A stretch of DNA of 12,998 nt, from contig PMJN01000138.1 of assembly GCA_003157445.1 (NCBI GenBank), positions 2,362 through 15,359 of the forward strand. Reading direction: 5' to 3'. A program made the position numbers and the translations under genes. The notes under the pieces were generated by a model. It was given only the letters and a program-made list of their open reading frames with translations, was not told the DNA's origin and made no database searches. Origin of the DNA: Micrococcales bacterium. GTDB lineage: Bacteria; Actinomycetota; Actinomycetes; Actinomycetales; Dermatophilaceae. This document shows, piece by piece, positions 1 to 7,086 of this stretch (its first letter is position 1; each line of letters starts with the position of its first letter).

Positions 1-111
1 ATCGATAAGAACCGCCGGGATACCGCAGATCCCAGAACCACCGGCCGCGATCAGCGCCCCCGCCGGGATGTCGGCCACGGGCTCAGCCGCCGTGTCAACA
101 ACCTTGTCCAT
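1..111 (-). CDS. scoA: 3-oxoacid CoA-transferase subunit A, N-terminal part (runs off left edge)
   Basis: Only the first 37 codons are present; the gene continues beyond base 1. The peptide begins MDKVVDTAAE, then ADIPAG, then GGSGICGIP, which matches the start of the A subunit of succinyl-CoA:3-ketoacid (acetoacetate) CoA-transferase. Family members start with MDKVV-like residues and have a GGFGLCGIP-like loop. The enzyme moves CoA from succinyl-CoA to acetoacetate in the cytoplasm, working as an A/B pair. The ATG at 111-109 is preceded by a GGAGAAGG ribosome site. It is divergent from bdhA, whose product acetoacetate would be its substrate, so the two form one pathway. The usual Phe in the GGFG loop is Ser here. 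Other class I CoA-transferases (for example an AtoD-type subunit) remain possible because so little is visible. Confidence 0.8.
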   Translation of the reverse strand, partial: MDKVVDTAAEPVADIPAGALIAAGGSGICGIPAVLID

Positions 112-254
112 AAGTCCTTCTCCATCTCAGGTCGGTTTCGCCAGCCTGTCAGCGTGCCGATGTGACGACCACGACCACAACCACCACTGTTTACGCCACA
201 AGTGTGTGGACCCACACCATGCCGGGCCGGTCGAGCCACCGCTAACGTCGGGGC
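112..254. promoter_or_regulatory. Divergent control region between CoA-transferase and bdhA
   Basis: This 143-bp gap separates two divergent catabolic genes and must hold both promoters. It contains three tandem hexamers of the form RACCAC (167-172, 173-178, 179-184). These are followed by overlapping inverted repeats: CCACA (196-200) with TGTGG (205-209), and GTGTGG (204-209) with CCACAC (212-217). I could not pick clear -35/-10 boxes. Binding of the PucR-type regulator encoded two genes away is an inference from position. Confidence 0.5.
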
Positions 255-1022
255 ATGACCCCAACCCTGCAAGAGAATCTGTGGCCGCTGGCTGGGCGAC
301 GAACTTTGGTGACCGGGGGGGCCTCCGGGATCGGGCGGGCGATCGCGGTCGTGTTCGCGGACGCCGGTGCCGACGTGACGATCCTCGACCGAGACGTCGC
401 CGCCAAAGCCGTCGCGGACGAGATCGGGTGCCTCGCGGTGGTCGCCGATCTGTCCGATCTGGACGCCATCTCAGACCTCGACCTCGACGTCGACATCGTG
501 GTCAACAACGCCGGACTGCAGCACGTCGCCCCGCTGGAGTCGTTCCCGCCGGAGAAGTTCTCTTTCATCCTGCGGGTCATGCTCGAGGCGCCGTTCCGCC
601 TCATCGCGGGTGCCCTTCCCCATATGTACGAGCGCGGGTGGGGCCGGATAGTCAACGTCTCCTCGGTCCACGGACTGCGCGCGTCTGCCTACAAGAGTGC
701 ATACGTGTCGGCCAAGCACGGTCTGGAGGGTCTTTCGAAAGTCACGGCTCTGGAAGGCGCGCCGCACGGCGTGACCTCCAACTGCATCAACCCCGCATAT
801 GTGCGCACGGCCCTCCTCGAGGCCCAGATCGCTGACCAGGCGCGCACCCACGGCATCTCGGAGAGTGAGGTTCTGGAGCAGATCATGCTCGCGCCCGCGG
901 CGGTGAAGCGACTTGTCGAGCCCGAGGAGGTCGCCGCTCTGGCGCTTTTCCTGTGCAGCAAGAACTCCGACTCCGTGACCGGCAGCTCCTTCTGTCTCGA
1001 TGGTGGCTGGACCGCACACTGA
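255..1022 (+). CDS. bdhA: D-3-hydroxybutyrate dehydrogenase (SDR family)
   Basis: This 255-residue classical short-chain dehydrogenase oxidises (R)-3-hydroxybutyrate to acetoacetate with NAD+ in the cytoplasm. The Rossmann glycine motif TGGASGIG is at residues 20-27 and NNAG at 84-87. Catalytic residues are Ser137, Tyr150 and Lys154. Gln89, His139, Lys147, Gln191 and the near-terminal Trp252 align at a constant offset of five with the substrate-binding residues I recall for the Pseudomonas fragi enzyme. The internal stretch from SAYVSAKHG through NCINPAYVRT and the DGGWTAH ending are typical of this enzyme rather than a generic SDR. One pocket Trp (187 in P. fragi) is Tyr182 here. The ATG at 255 has no strong ribosome site (only a weak GGGG), so a leaderless or coupled start is possible. 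It is divergent from a CoA-transferase that would use its product. Confidence 0.92.
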   Translation: MTPTLQENLWPLAGRRTLVTGGASGIGRAIAVVFADAGADVTILDRDVAAKAVADEIGCLAVVADLSDLDAISDLDLDVDIVVNNAGLQHVAPLESFPPEKFSFILRVMLEAPFRLIAGALPHMYERGWGRIVNVSSVHGLRASAYKSAYVSAKHGLEGLSKVTALEGAPHGVTSNCINPAYVRTALLEAQIADQARTHGISESEVLEQIMLAPAAVKRLVEPEEVAALALFLCSKNSDSVTGSSFCLDGGWTAH

Positions 1023-1078
1023 CCGCCGCGACGACTCCGGCGCCATCGACTCTGCCCGGCCGGGGGAGAATCGGGCGC

Positions 1079-2956
1079 ATGTCAACACTCACCCTGCTGG
1101 AGCTGCTCGTCCGGGAGGCTGCCCCGGTGGAGTTCGAGGCTCCCGTCATAGCAGCCCGATCCCGCGGGGAGGACCCCGAGGTGATCGCCGAACTCGAACG
1201 TGCCCGCATCCTCGCCCTGCGCGTTCGCGCGATCCTCGACCAGCGACGTCGCCGCGAGGCGGAGCTCAGTGCCCTCTACGAGACCGCCAACGACCTCGCC
1301 GCGTTGCGTGAGGTCGACGCGGTACTCCAGGCGATCGTCCACCGGGCCCGGCTGCTCCTGCACAGCGACGTCGCCTACCTCTCGCTGAACGACGACACCA
1401 TGGGTGACACCTACATGCGGGTCGTGGACGGCATCACCTCACCGCTGTTCCGCAGTGTGCGCCTGCCGATGGGTGCAGGCCTCGGCGGTCTGGTAGCGCA
1501 GACGGCAACTCCCTACGCCAGTGCCCGCTACTTCGAGGACAAACGGTTCCACCACACGAGCCCGATCAACGACGCCGTCGCCGAAGAGGGACTGGTCTCC
1601 ATCCTTGGCGTGCCCCTGGTCCTGGGCGCCAACGTGATCGGCGTGCTCTATGCCTCCAACCGAACTGAGCGGCCCTTCGACCGCGATGATGTCTCGCTCC
1701 TGGTCACCCTGGCTGCACACGCGGCGATCGCTCTCGACAATGCCCGGCTGCTCAGCGAGACCAGCGAAGCGCTGGAGGAGCTGAACACCGCCAGCACTTT
1801 GCTGCGCGAGCACACAAAGGGCATCCAACGCGCCTCCGATGCGCATGACCGGTTCACCCAGCTGGTTCTGCGAGGTGGAGACGTCAACGACGTGGTCGCC
1901 TCCGTCTCCGAGGTACTCGGAGGAGCCATGTGGGTCCTGGATACGGAGGACCGGACCCTGGCCACCACCGCTGGCTCCTCGGAGGACCTGAGCGTCGACG
2001 TCCCGGCGCTCACCGGTACCGCCCGAACCACTGGTCGAGCCGTGCAGCGCGACGACTGGTGGGCTGTCTGTGTGACAGCCGGGTCCGAACGGCTCGGGAC
2101 GCTTCTGCTGAAGAGCAGCCACACACTCAACGAGTACGACCAGCGAACGTTCGAGCGAGCTGCGCTTGTCACGGCGCTCCTGCTGCTCCTTCGCAGGTCG
2201 GTTGCCGTGACGGAGAGCCGGATCAAGGGCGAGCTCCTTGACGACCTCTTGGACGAGCCTCTTCGTGACATCGACAACATACGGGAGAGGGCCCATCGAG
2301 TCGGCGCTGACCTCGACCTACGCCAGACGGTCGTCGTAGCACGGAGCGCGTCCGGCGACCGGTCACGCCTCGTGACCGCTGCGTCGTTCCTGGCCGGCCA
2401 GCTCAGGGGCCTTTCCACGGAGCGCCAGGGCGCGGTCGTGCTGCTGGTCCCGCTGGACGACCCAGGCGAGGCTGCCCGCAAGGTATGCGCGGAGCTGGCT
2501 CTTGCGCTGTCGGCACCGGTGACCGCGGGGGCGTCGGCAACCATTGAGCGACCCGACGAGGTGCCGGCAGCCCGGAGGGAGGCCCAGCGCTGCCTGGAAG
2601 CACTGGAGTCGCTCCGGCGAGAGGGCGAGGGTGCGAGCGCTGCCGAGCTCGGCTTCCTCGGAGTGCTGCTCGGCGACCGGCGCGACGTCAACCCGTTCGT
2701 GCGCCGCATCATCGGACCGATCCTGGACTACGACCTGGATCGCGGGACCGACCTGGTCGGCACCCTCGAGGCCTACTTCAGCAACGACCGCAACCTGGCG
2801 CGTACCCGCGAGGCCCTGCAGATTCACGTCAACACGGTGACCCAGCGCCTGGAGCGGATCACCAAGCTGCTCGGTGAAGGCTGGCAGCAGCAAGACCGCT
2901 CGCTGGAGGTGCAGATCGCCTTGCGCCTGCACCTCATCTCGAGGCCATCCACCTGA
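1079..2956 (+). CDS. GAF-domain PucR/CdaR-type transcriptional regulator
   Basis: A 625-residue cytoplasmic regulator. After an N-terminal helical, Arg/Glu-rich stretch (about 35-65), residues 66-225 read as a GAF sensor domain with the typical GLGGLVAQT and ILGVPLV..GVLYASNR strands. A coiled-coil-like linker follows (about 224-255), then a second alpha/beta stretch (about 275-390) that could be a degenerate GAF. About 416-520 resembles the GGDEF-like domain of CdaR regulators. The C-terminus (558-620) is a PucR-type helix-turn-helix, with NLARTREAL..HVNTVTQRLERI at 572-594. I chose the ATG at 1079, behind a GGGGGAGAA ribosome site, rather than an in-frame ATG at 953 inside bdhA. It lies 56 bp after bdhA on the same strand and may be co-transcribed with it. 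PucR proteins often control nearby catabolic genes, so bdhA/scoA or the liv operon are the likely targets. The ligand is unknown. Confidence 0.85.
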   Translation: MSTLTLLELLVREAAPVEFEAPVIAARSRGEDPEVIAELERARILALRVRAILDQRRRREAELSALYETANDLAALREVDAVLQAIVHRARLLLHSDVAYLSLNDDTMGDTYMRVVDGITSPLFRSVRLPMGAGLGGLVAQTATPYASARYFEDKRFHHTSPINDAVAEEGLVSILGVPLVLGANVIGVLYASNRTERPFDRDDVSLLVTLAAHAAIALDNARLLSETSEALEELNTASTLLREHTKGIQRASDAHDRFTQLVLRGGDVNDVVASVSEVLGGAMWVLDTEDRTLATTAGSSEDLSVDVPALTGTARTTGRAVQRDDWWAVCVTAGSERLGTLLLKSSHTLNEYDQRTFERAALVTALLLLLRRSVAVTESRIKGELLDDLLDEPLRDIDNIRERAHRVGADLDLRQTVVVARSASGDRSRLVTAASFLAGQLRGLSTERQGAVVLLVPLDDPGEAARKVCAELALALSAPVTAGASATIERPDEVPAARREAQRCLEALESLRREGEGASAAELGFLGVLLGDRRDVNPFVRRIIGPILDYDLDRGTDLVGTLEAYFSNDRNLARTREALQIHVNTVTQRLERITKLLGEGWQQQDRSLEVQIALRLHLISRPST

Positions 2957-2975
2957 GCGAGGTTGTTGACCAGTT

Positions 2976-3046
2976 CTGGGGCACCGCCCCGGTCCAGGTC
3001 CGTCGCTGAGGGCGGCCTCGTGGGTGCTACATCCGGGACGGACCTG
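2976..3046. terminator. Inverted repeats between convergent genes (candidate two-way terminator)
   Basis: The regulator (ends 2956) and livM (ends 3079) converge on this gap. A perfect 10-bp inverted repeat CAGGTCCGTC (2995-3004) / GACGGACCTG (3037-3046) with a 32-nt loop works on either strand. Next to it is a short hairpin CTGGGGC-ACC-GCCCCGG (2976-2992, one G-U pair on the plus strand). No T-tract follows, which is common in high-GC actinobacteria. Confidence 0.5.
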
Positions 3047-3078
3047 CCCTGGCAGCGCCGGACCTCACCCGTCGCCGC

Positions 3079-4146
3079 TCAGTCAGCCTTCCGTCGGCGC
3101 TGAAACAGGTCCTGGGTGGTGCCCCAGATCCCGTGTCGGAACAGCAGCACGATCAGCACGAAGATCGAGCCCAGGATGATGCCGGTGCCCTCGAAACCGG
3201 ACGAGGTCAGCCAGTCCTCGAGGGTGACGACGATGGCGGCGCCGAGGGGGCCGCCCCAGAGCGTGCCGATCCCGCCCAGGACCGTGATGAGCACGACCTT
3301 GCCCGAGGTGGTCCATTCCAGCTCTTGTAACGAGGTGAAACCATGGCTGATCGCGAACACCCCGCCGGCCAGCCCGGCCAGCCCCGCCGACAGGACGAAC
3401 ACGATGATCTTGTAACGATCGACGTCGTACCCCAGGGCGCGGGCGCGCGCCGGGTTGTCTCGAATGGCAACCAGAACGCGCCCGAAAGGCGAGTGGACGA
3501 TCCGCCAGGCGGCCCACGTGCCCAGCAGGATCAGGCCGATTGCGGCGTAGTAGAACGTGAACGAGTCGGTCTCGACGGACTCAATTCCGAAGAAGCTCCG
3601 AGGTATCGCCTGGAGACCGTTCTCGCCGCCGGTCAGACCGCTCAGCTGGTTGGCAACGAAGTAGACCATCTGGGCGAACGCCAAGGTCACCATGGCGAAG
3701 TAGATCCCGGTTCGGCGTACGGACAGGTAGCCGATCGGGACGGCGATGGCCATCGCGAAGAGCATTCCGCCGAGGATCGCGAGCGGGAACGGCACACCCC
3801 AGTTGATCGCGATCAGACCCGTGACATAGGAGGATGAGCCCCAGAACGCGGCGTGGCCGAACGAGAGCAGACCCGTATAGCCCAGTAACAGGTCAACCGA
3901 GATCGCGAAGAGGGCCCAGGCCGCGATGTCCATCGCCACGGGCGGGTAGACCAGCCACGGCAGGGCGAGGGTGGCCACCAGGCCAACCGCCAGCATGATC
4001 CAGCGCAGCGGGCTACGGCGCCGGCCCTTTCCCGGCGACCTGGTGAGGTCGGGGTTGATGACGTCATGCTCCGCGGTGTCGAGGTTGACGCGCCTCGCCA
4101 GGTCAGGTTCGATGATTCCGGAACTGCCCTTGATCTGTTGCGTCAT
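3079..4146 (-). CDS. livM: HAAT-family ABC transporter permease, LivM type
   Basis: A 355-residue inner-membrane permease that would pair with LivH to form the import channel. About 48 hydrophilic residues precede the first membrane segment (about 48-68), and several further hydrophobic segments follow. Family marks are GYTGLLSFGHAAF (89-101), RRTGIYFAMVTLAFAQM (144-160), TGGENGL (172-178), the cytoplasmic loop RVLVAIRDNPARARALGYD (223-241) that contacts the ATPases, and VLGGIGTLWGGPLGA (289-303). The ATG overlaps the livH stop as ATGA (4146-4143), a sign of translational coupling. It is the last gene of livG-F-K-H-M. The polar N-terminal extension is not part of the core permease fold and its role is unclear. 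The transported substrate is not shown by this protein. Confidence 0.9.
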   Translation of the reverse strand: MTQQIKGSSGIIEPDLARRVNLDTAEHDVINPDLTRSPGKGRRRSPLRWIMLAVGLVATLALPWLVYPPVAMDIAAWALFAISVDLLLGYTGLLSFGHAAFWGSSSYVTGLIAINWGVPFPLAILGGMLFAMAIAVPIGYLSVRRTGIYFAMVTLAFAQMVYFVANQLSGLTGGENGLQAIPRSFFGIESVETDSFTFYYAAIGLILLGTWAAWRIVHSPFGRVLVAIRDNPARARALGYDVDRYKIIVFVLSAGLAGLAGGVFAISHGFTSLQELEWTTSGKVVLITVLGGIGTLWGGPLGAAIVVTLEDWLTSSGFEGTGIILGSIFVLIVLLFRHGIWGTTQDLFQRRRKAD

Positions 4147-5012
4147 GCGGTCTCATCCCGTCCAAATAGTCCAGCCGGCCGGAACAGGACTACCCCGGCC
4201 ATGAGCACGAAGATGGCCACCTGGGCGAATGTCGGGGCATATGCCTGGCCGTAGGCCTCCACCAGGCCCACCAAGAAGCCGGCGGCGACCGCGCCCAGGA
4301 TCGAGCCGAGACCGCCGATGACCACCACGGCAAAGAGGATGATGACGAAGTTGCCGCCCATGTCAGCGGTGATCGCGCGAAACGGTGCGGCCATGACACC
4401 CGCTAGTCCGGCCAGTGCGATGCCGAATCCGAAAACGGGAGTGACCCAGCGGCCGACGTTGATGCCCAGAGCACGGCTGCGATCGGCATCTTCGGTGCAA
4501 GCGCGCACGATCATGCCCACCCTGGTCTTGGTGAGCAGGACCCAGACGACCCCGCAGATGAGCAGTGAGAAGAGACAGACGAATACTGAGTACGTCGGTA
4601 GGCCGATGCCACCGAGGTGAACCTGGCCCGTCATTCCCGCCGGCCGTTCGTAGGGAAGGCCAGACACGCCATAGCGGCGCTTGACCACGTCCACAAGGAT
4701 CAACGAGAGACCGAAGGTGAGTAGAAAGTTGTAGAGCGGATCCAGTCGTAACAGCCAACGGATGAGCAGCCGCTCCATCAGCACGCCGACAAGGAACAGC
4801 AACACCGGGACGATCGCCAGGGCGACCCAGAAGTGCACATGCAGCACGTCGAGAAGCACTGCAGCGGCTACCGCTCCGAGCATGTAGCAGGCGCCGTGTG
4901 AGAAGTTCACGACACCGAGGACTCCGAAGATCACGGCGAGCCCGAGGGCGGCCAGGGCGTAGAAGCCGCCGGCTGCGAGCCCTTGGACGGTGTATTGGAC
5001 GAATGCGCTCAT
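4143..5012 (-). CDS. livH: HAAT-family ABC transporter permease, LivH type
   Basis: A 289-residue inner-membrane permease, partner of LivM. It is hydrophobic throughout. It carries the LivH marks VVNFSHGACYMLGA (34-47), LLTFGLSLILVD (97-108), the ATPase-contact loop RACTEDADRSRALGIN (170-185), and VIGGLGSILGAVAAGFLVGLVEAY (split here as VIGGLGSILG at 231-240, then AVAAGFLVGLVEAY). I chose the ATG at 5012 (MSAFVQYTVQ) because an AGGAG ribosome site lies just upstream and family proteins start close to this point; 23 further upstream codons are open but Arg/Pro/Ser-rich and unlike the family. Its stop overlaps the livM start. A stem-loop lies between it and livK. Confidence 0.9.
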   Translation of the reverse strand: MSAFVQYTVQGLAAGGFYALAALGLAVIFGVLGVVNFSHGACYMLGAVAAAVLLDVLHVHFWVALAIVPVLLFLVGVLMERLLIRWLLRLDPLYNFLLTFGLSLILVDVVKRRYGVSGLPYERPAGMTGQVHLGGIGLPTYSVFVCLFSLLICGVVWVLLTKTRVGMIVRACTEDADRSRALGINVGRWVTPVFGFGIALAGLAGVMAAPFRAITADMGGNFVIILFAVVVIGGLGSILGAVAAGFLVGLVEAYGQAYAPTFAQVAIFVLMAGVVLFRPAGLFGRDETA

Positions 5013-5034
5013 GGTGCTCCTGGAACTGGGAGGG

Positions 5035-5073
5035 GTCCCGGGGGTCCGGTTGTGAAGCGCGGAACCCCGGGAC
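5035..5073 (-). promoter_or_regulatory. Stem-loop between livK and livH
   Basis: The arms 5035-5048 and 5060-5073 pair over 14 positions with one mismatch (5044/5064): nine GC-rich pairs, the mismatch, then four pairs, with an 11-nt loop. It starts five bases after the livK stop codon on the transcribed minus strand. There is no T-tract. It fits an attenuating or mRNA 3'-end-protecting hairpin that would leave more binding-protein mRNA than permease mRNA, which is an inference. Confidence 0.6.
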
Positions 5074-5077
5074 CGGA

Positions 5078-6313
5078 TCACATCTTGCAGTCGACCGAGA
5101 CAGGCTCAAACGCGTCGGCGGCCGGGATCGTCGCGACGATCTTCTCGTAGTCCCACGGCTGGGTGACCTGGCTCTTGCTCTTGACCTTGACCAGGTAGAC
5201 GTCATGGACAACCCGGTGATCGGAACGGACCTCACCGTTGCGCAGGAAGACGTCGTTGATCTTCTTGCCGTCGAGCTGCTTGCGGACGGCGTCGGCGTCA
5301 TCGGTGCCGGCGGCCTGGACTGCCTCGAGGTAGTTCATGGCAGCGGAGTAGTTGCCCGCATGGGCGAACGTGGGACGGGTGCCGGTCTTGGCCAGGAACC
5401 TGTCAGACCAGGCCTTGTTCTGGGCGTCCAGGTTCCAGTACCACGGGTCGGTGAAGCTGGTGCCGGCAAACTGGTCGACCCCCAGGGAGTGGATGTCGGT
5501 GATGAACATCAGGCCGACGGCCAGTTGGGCCTTGCTCTGCATGCCCGCCTGGTTGTACTGCTTGACGAAGTTGATCAGGTCGCCACCGGCGGCCATGATC
5601 CCGATGACCTGGGGGTTGGTTGACGCGGCCTTGGTGATGAACGTGGCGAAGTTGTCGTTGGGGAACGGCGTCGAAATGCTCTGCTGGACGGTGCCGCCAG
5701 CACCCGTGACCGCTTCCGTGAAGGACTTGTTCATGTTCTGGCCGAACGCGTAGTCGGGGTAGACGATGCTCCAGCTCTTGCCACCGTTCTTGACGACGGC
5801 TTCGCCGGTGCCTTTGGCGAGCATCGCCGTGTCGTAGGCCCAGGCGTAGGTGTACTTGTTGCAGGACTTGCCGGTCAGGGCTGTTGTACCGGCGGTGATG
5901 TCGATGAAGAGCTTCCTCTTGGCCTTGGCGACGGTGGCTACCGCGAGGGCAGCAGAGGAGGTCGGGACGTCCAGGATGATGTCGGCGTTCTGCCGGTCGT
6001 ACATCTCCTGTGCCTTGGTGTTGGCGATGTCAGGCTTGTTCTGGTGGTCGGCGGTGACTATCTCGATGGTCTTGGCGACCGCCTTGGCTCCGTACTTGGC
6101 TTTGTAGTCATCGATCGCCATCTGGATCGCGACCTTGCTGTTCGGGCCGGACACGTCCTTGTAGACGCCAGACTGGTCGTTCAGCAGTCCAATCACGACC
6201 TTGCCATCGCTGAACTTGCCGGCGGCGGCGCTGGGACCGCCGCCGCATCCGGCGAGGGCAAGGCAGCCACACACTGCTGCCGCTACTAGTACGGCTGGTT
6301 TCCTGCTTCGCAT
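5078..6313 (-). CDS. livK: HAAT-family ABC transporter substrate-binding lipoprotein
   Basis: A 411-residue secreted, lipid-anchored receptor for the importer. The N-terminus has a positively charged MRSRK start, a hydrophobic stretch (7-20) and a lipobox LAGC with the acylated Cys at 23, followed by a Gly/Ser/Ala linker. The mature part is a type I periplasmic-binding-protein fold (Peripla_BP_6-like), with NDQSGVYKDVSGP at 45-57, TADHQNKPD at 87-95, LDVPTSSAALAV at 114-125 and DYAFGQ at 187-192. These motifs are shared with many binding proteins for aromatic and other organic acids, so leucine/isoleucine/valine is not assured. The ATG at 6313 sits behind a GGAGG site with a 5-nt gap. A TTG at 6325 is in frame but overlaps that site, so I rejected it. 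It lies mid-operon between livF and livH, with stem-loops on both sides. Confidence 0.88.
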   Translation of the reverse strand: MRSRKPAVLVAAAVCGCLALAGCGGGPSAAAGKFSDGKVVIGLLNDQSGVYKDVSGPNSKVAIQMAIDDYKAKYGAKAVAKTIEIVTADHQNKPDIANTKAQEMYDRQNADIILDVPTSSAALAVATVAKAKRKLFIDITAGTTALTGKSCNKYTYAWAYDTAMLAKGTGEAVVKNGGKSWSIVYPDYAFGQNMNKSFTEAVTGAGGTVQQSISTPFPNDNFATFITKAASTNPQVIGIMAAGGDLINFVKQYNQAGMQSKAQLAVGLMFITDIHSLGVDQFAGTSFTDPWYWNLDAQNKAWSDRFLAKTGTRPTFAHAGNYSAAMNYLEAVQAAGTDDADAVRKQLDGKKINDVFLRNGEVRSDHRVVHDVYLVKVKSKSQVTQPWDYEKIVATIPAADAFEPVSVDCKM

Positions 6314-6350
6314 TGTCCCCTCCAAGGGGGTTGGTGATGCCGGTTTCCAT

Positions 6351-6368
6351 CTGGCGGGTGGTCGCCAG
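6351..6368 (-). promoter_or_regulatory. Stem-loop between livF and livK
   Basis: A perfect 6-bp hairpin, CTGGCG (6351-6356) / CGCCAG (6363-6368), with a 6-nt loop. It lies 26 bases past the livF stop and about 38 before the livK start on the minus strand. It could be an RNA processing or protection point upstream of livK. With a 6-bp stem, chance occurrence in GC-rich DNA is possible. Confidence 0.35.
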
Positions 6369-6393
6369 CACGGGGTCTGCTCCAGGGAGCGGG

Positions 6394-7086
6394 TCAGATA
6401 CCCAGGTAGGTCAGCAGCTCGCTCTCACGGGACTGGAAGCTCTTGTTGCTCAGAGACTCCACGACCTGCCCCTGCGCGAGAAGGTAGTGACGGTCGGCGA
6501 CCGTCGCTGCGAACTTGACGTTCTGCTCGACCAGCAGGACCGCGACTCCGGCCGCCTTGATGTCGCAGATGATCTCCCCGATCCGCTGCACCATCACCGG
6601 GGCCAGGCCCTCACTGGGCTCGTCCAGCAGCAGGAGCCGGGAGCCCATCCGCAGGACGCGGGCGATCGCAAGCATCTGCTGCTCGCCGCCGGAGAGCTGG
6701 GTGCCCATGGAGTTCCGGCGGTCCGCCAGAACGGGGAAGGCCTGGTAGACCCGGTCCAGCGACCAGGCCTCCGGGTGCACCACCGGAGGAAGGAGGAGGT
6801 TCTCCGAGACCGTGAGGCTGGCATAGATGCCACGGTCGTCAGGAACCCAGCCCAGACCCGCACGAGCCCGAGAGTCCGGTGACCGGTGGCCCAGCGCGCT
6901 CCCGTCGAAGCGGACAGCGCCCTCAACCTGACGATGCAGCCCCATCACTGAACGCAACAACGTGGTCTTGCCCGCGCCGTTACGACCCACGAGGGTGACG
7001 ACCTCGCCTGCATGAACGCTCAGGGAGATGTTCTGCAGAACCCGAGCCTCGCCATACCAGGCAGACAACCCCGCAATCTCAAGCAT
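6394..7086 (-). CDS. livF: HAAT-family ABC transporter ATPase, LivF type
   Basis: A 230-residue cytoplasmic ATPase that powers the importer together with LivG. The Walker A motif GRNGAGKT is at 34-41, the Q-loop region VPDDRGIYASLTVSENL at 81-97, the ABC signature LSGGEQQ at 131-137, and Walker B LLLLDEPSEGLAP at 151-163. The H-loop position is Gln (LLVEQN), as is usual in LivF proteins, so the paired LivG supplies the His. The ATG at 7086 (MLEIAGLSAWYGEA) fits the family start and lies inside the end of livG, overlapping it by 8 bp. A GGGGA site precedes it. Longer in-frame starts upstream would fall deep inside livG and add 36 residues unlike the family. Confidence 0.92.
   Translation of the reverse strand: MLEIAGLSAWYGEARVLQNISLSVHAGEVVTLVGRNGAGKTTLLRSVMGLHRQVEGAVRFDGSALGHRSPDSRARAGLGWVPDDRGIYASLTVSENLLLPPVVHPEAWSLDRVYQAFPVLADRRNSMGTQLSGGEQQMLAIARVLRMGSRLLLLDEPSEGLAPVMVQRIGEIICDIKAAGVAVLLVEQNVKFAATVADRHYLLAQGQVVESLSNKSFQSRESELLTYLGI

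Noticed and set aside
315..321. Run of seven G in bdhA as a possible frameshift site
   Set aside because: The frame is intact across it and encodes the conserved TGG of the cofactor-binding motif.
953..1078. In-frame extension of the PucR regulator start to an ATG inside bdhA
   Set aside because: It would overlap bdhA by 70 bp, has no ribosome site and adds residues unlike the family; the ATG at 1079 has a strong GGGGGAGAA site.
6314..6325. TTG start for livK four codons upstream
   Set aside because: It falls on the GGAGG ribosome site that serves the ATG at 6313.
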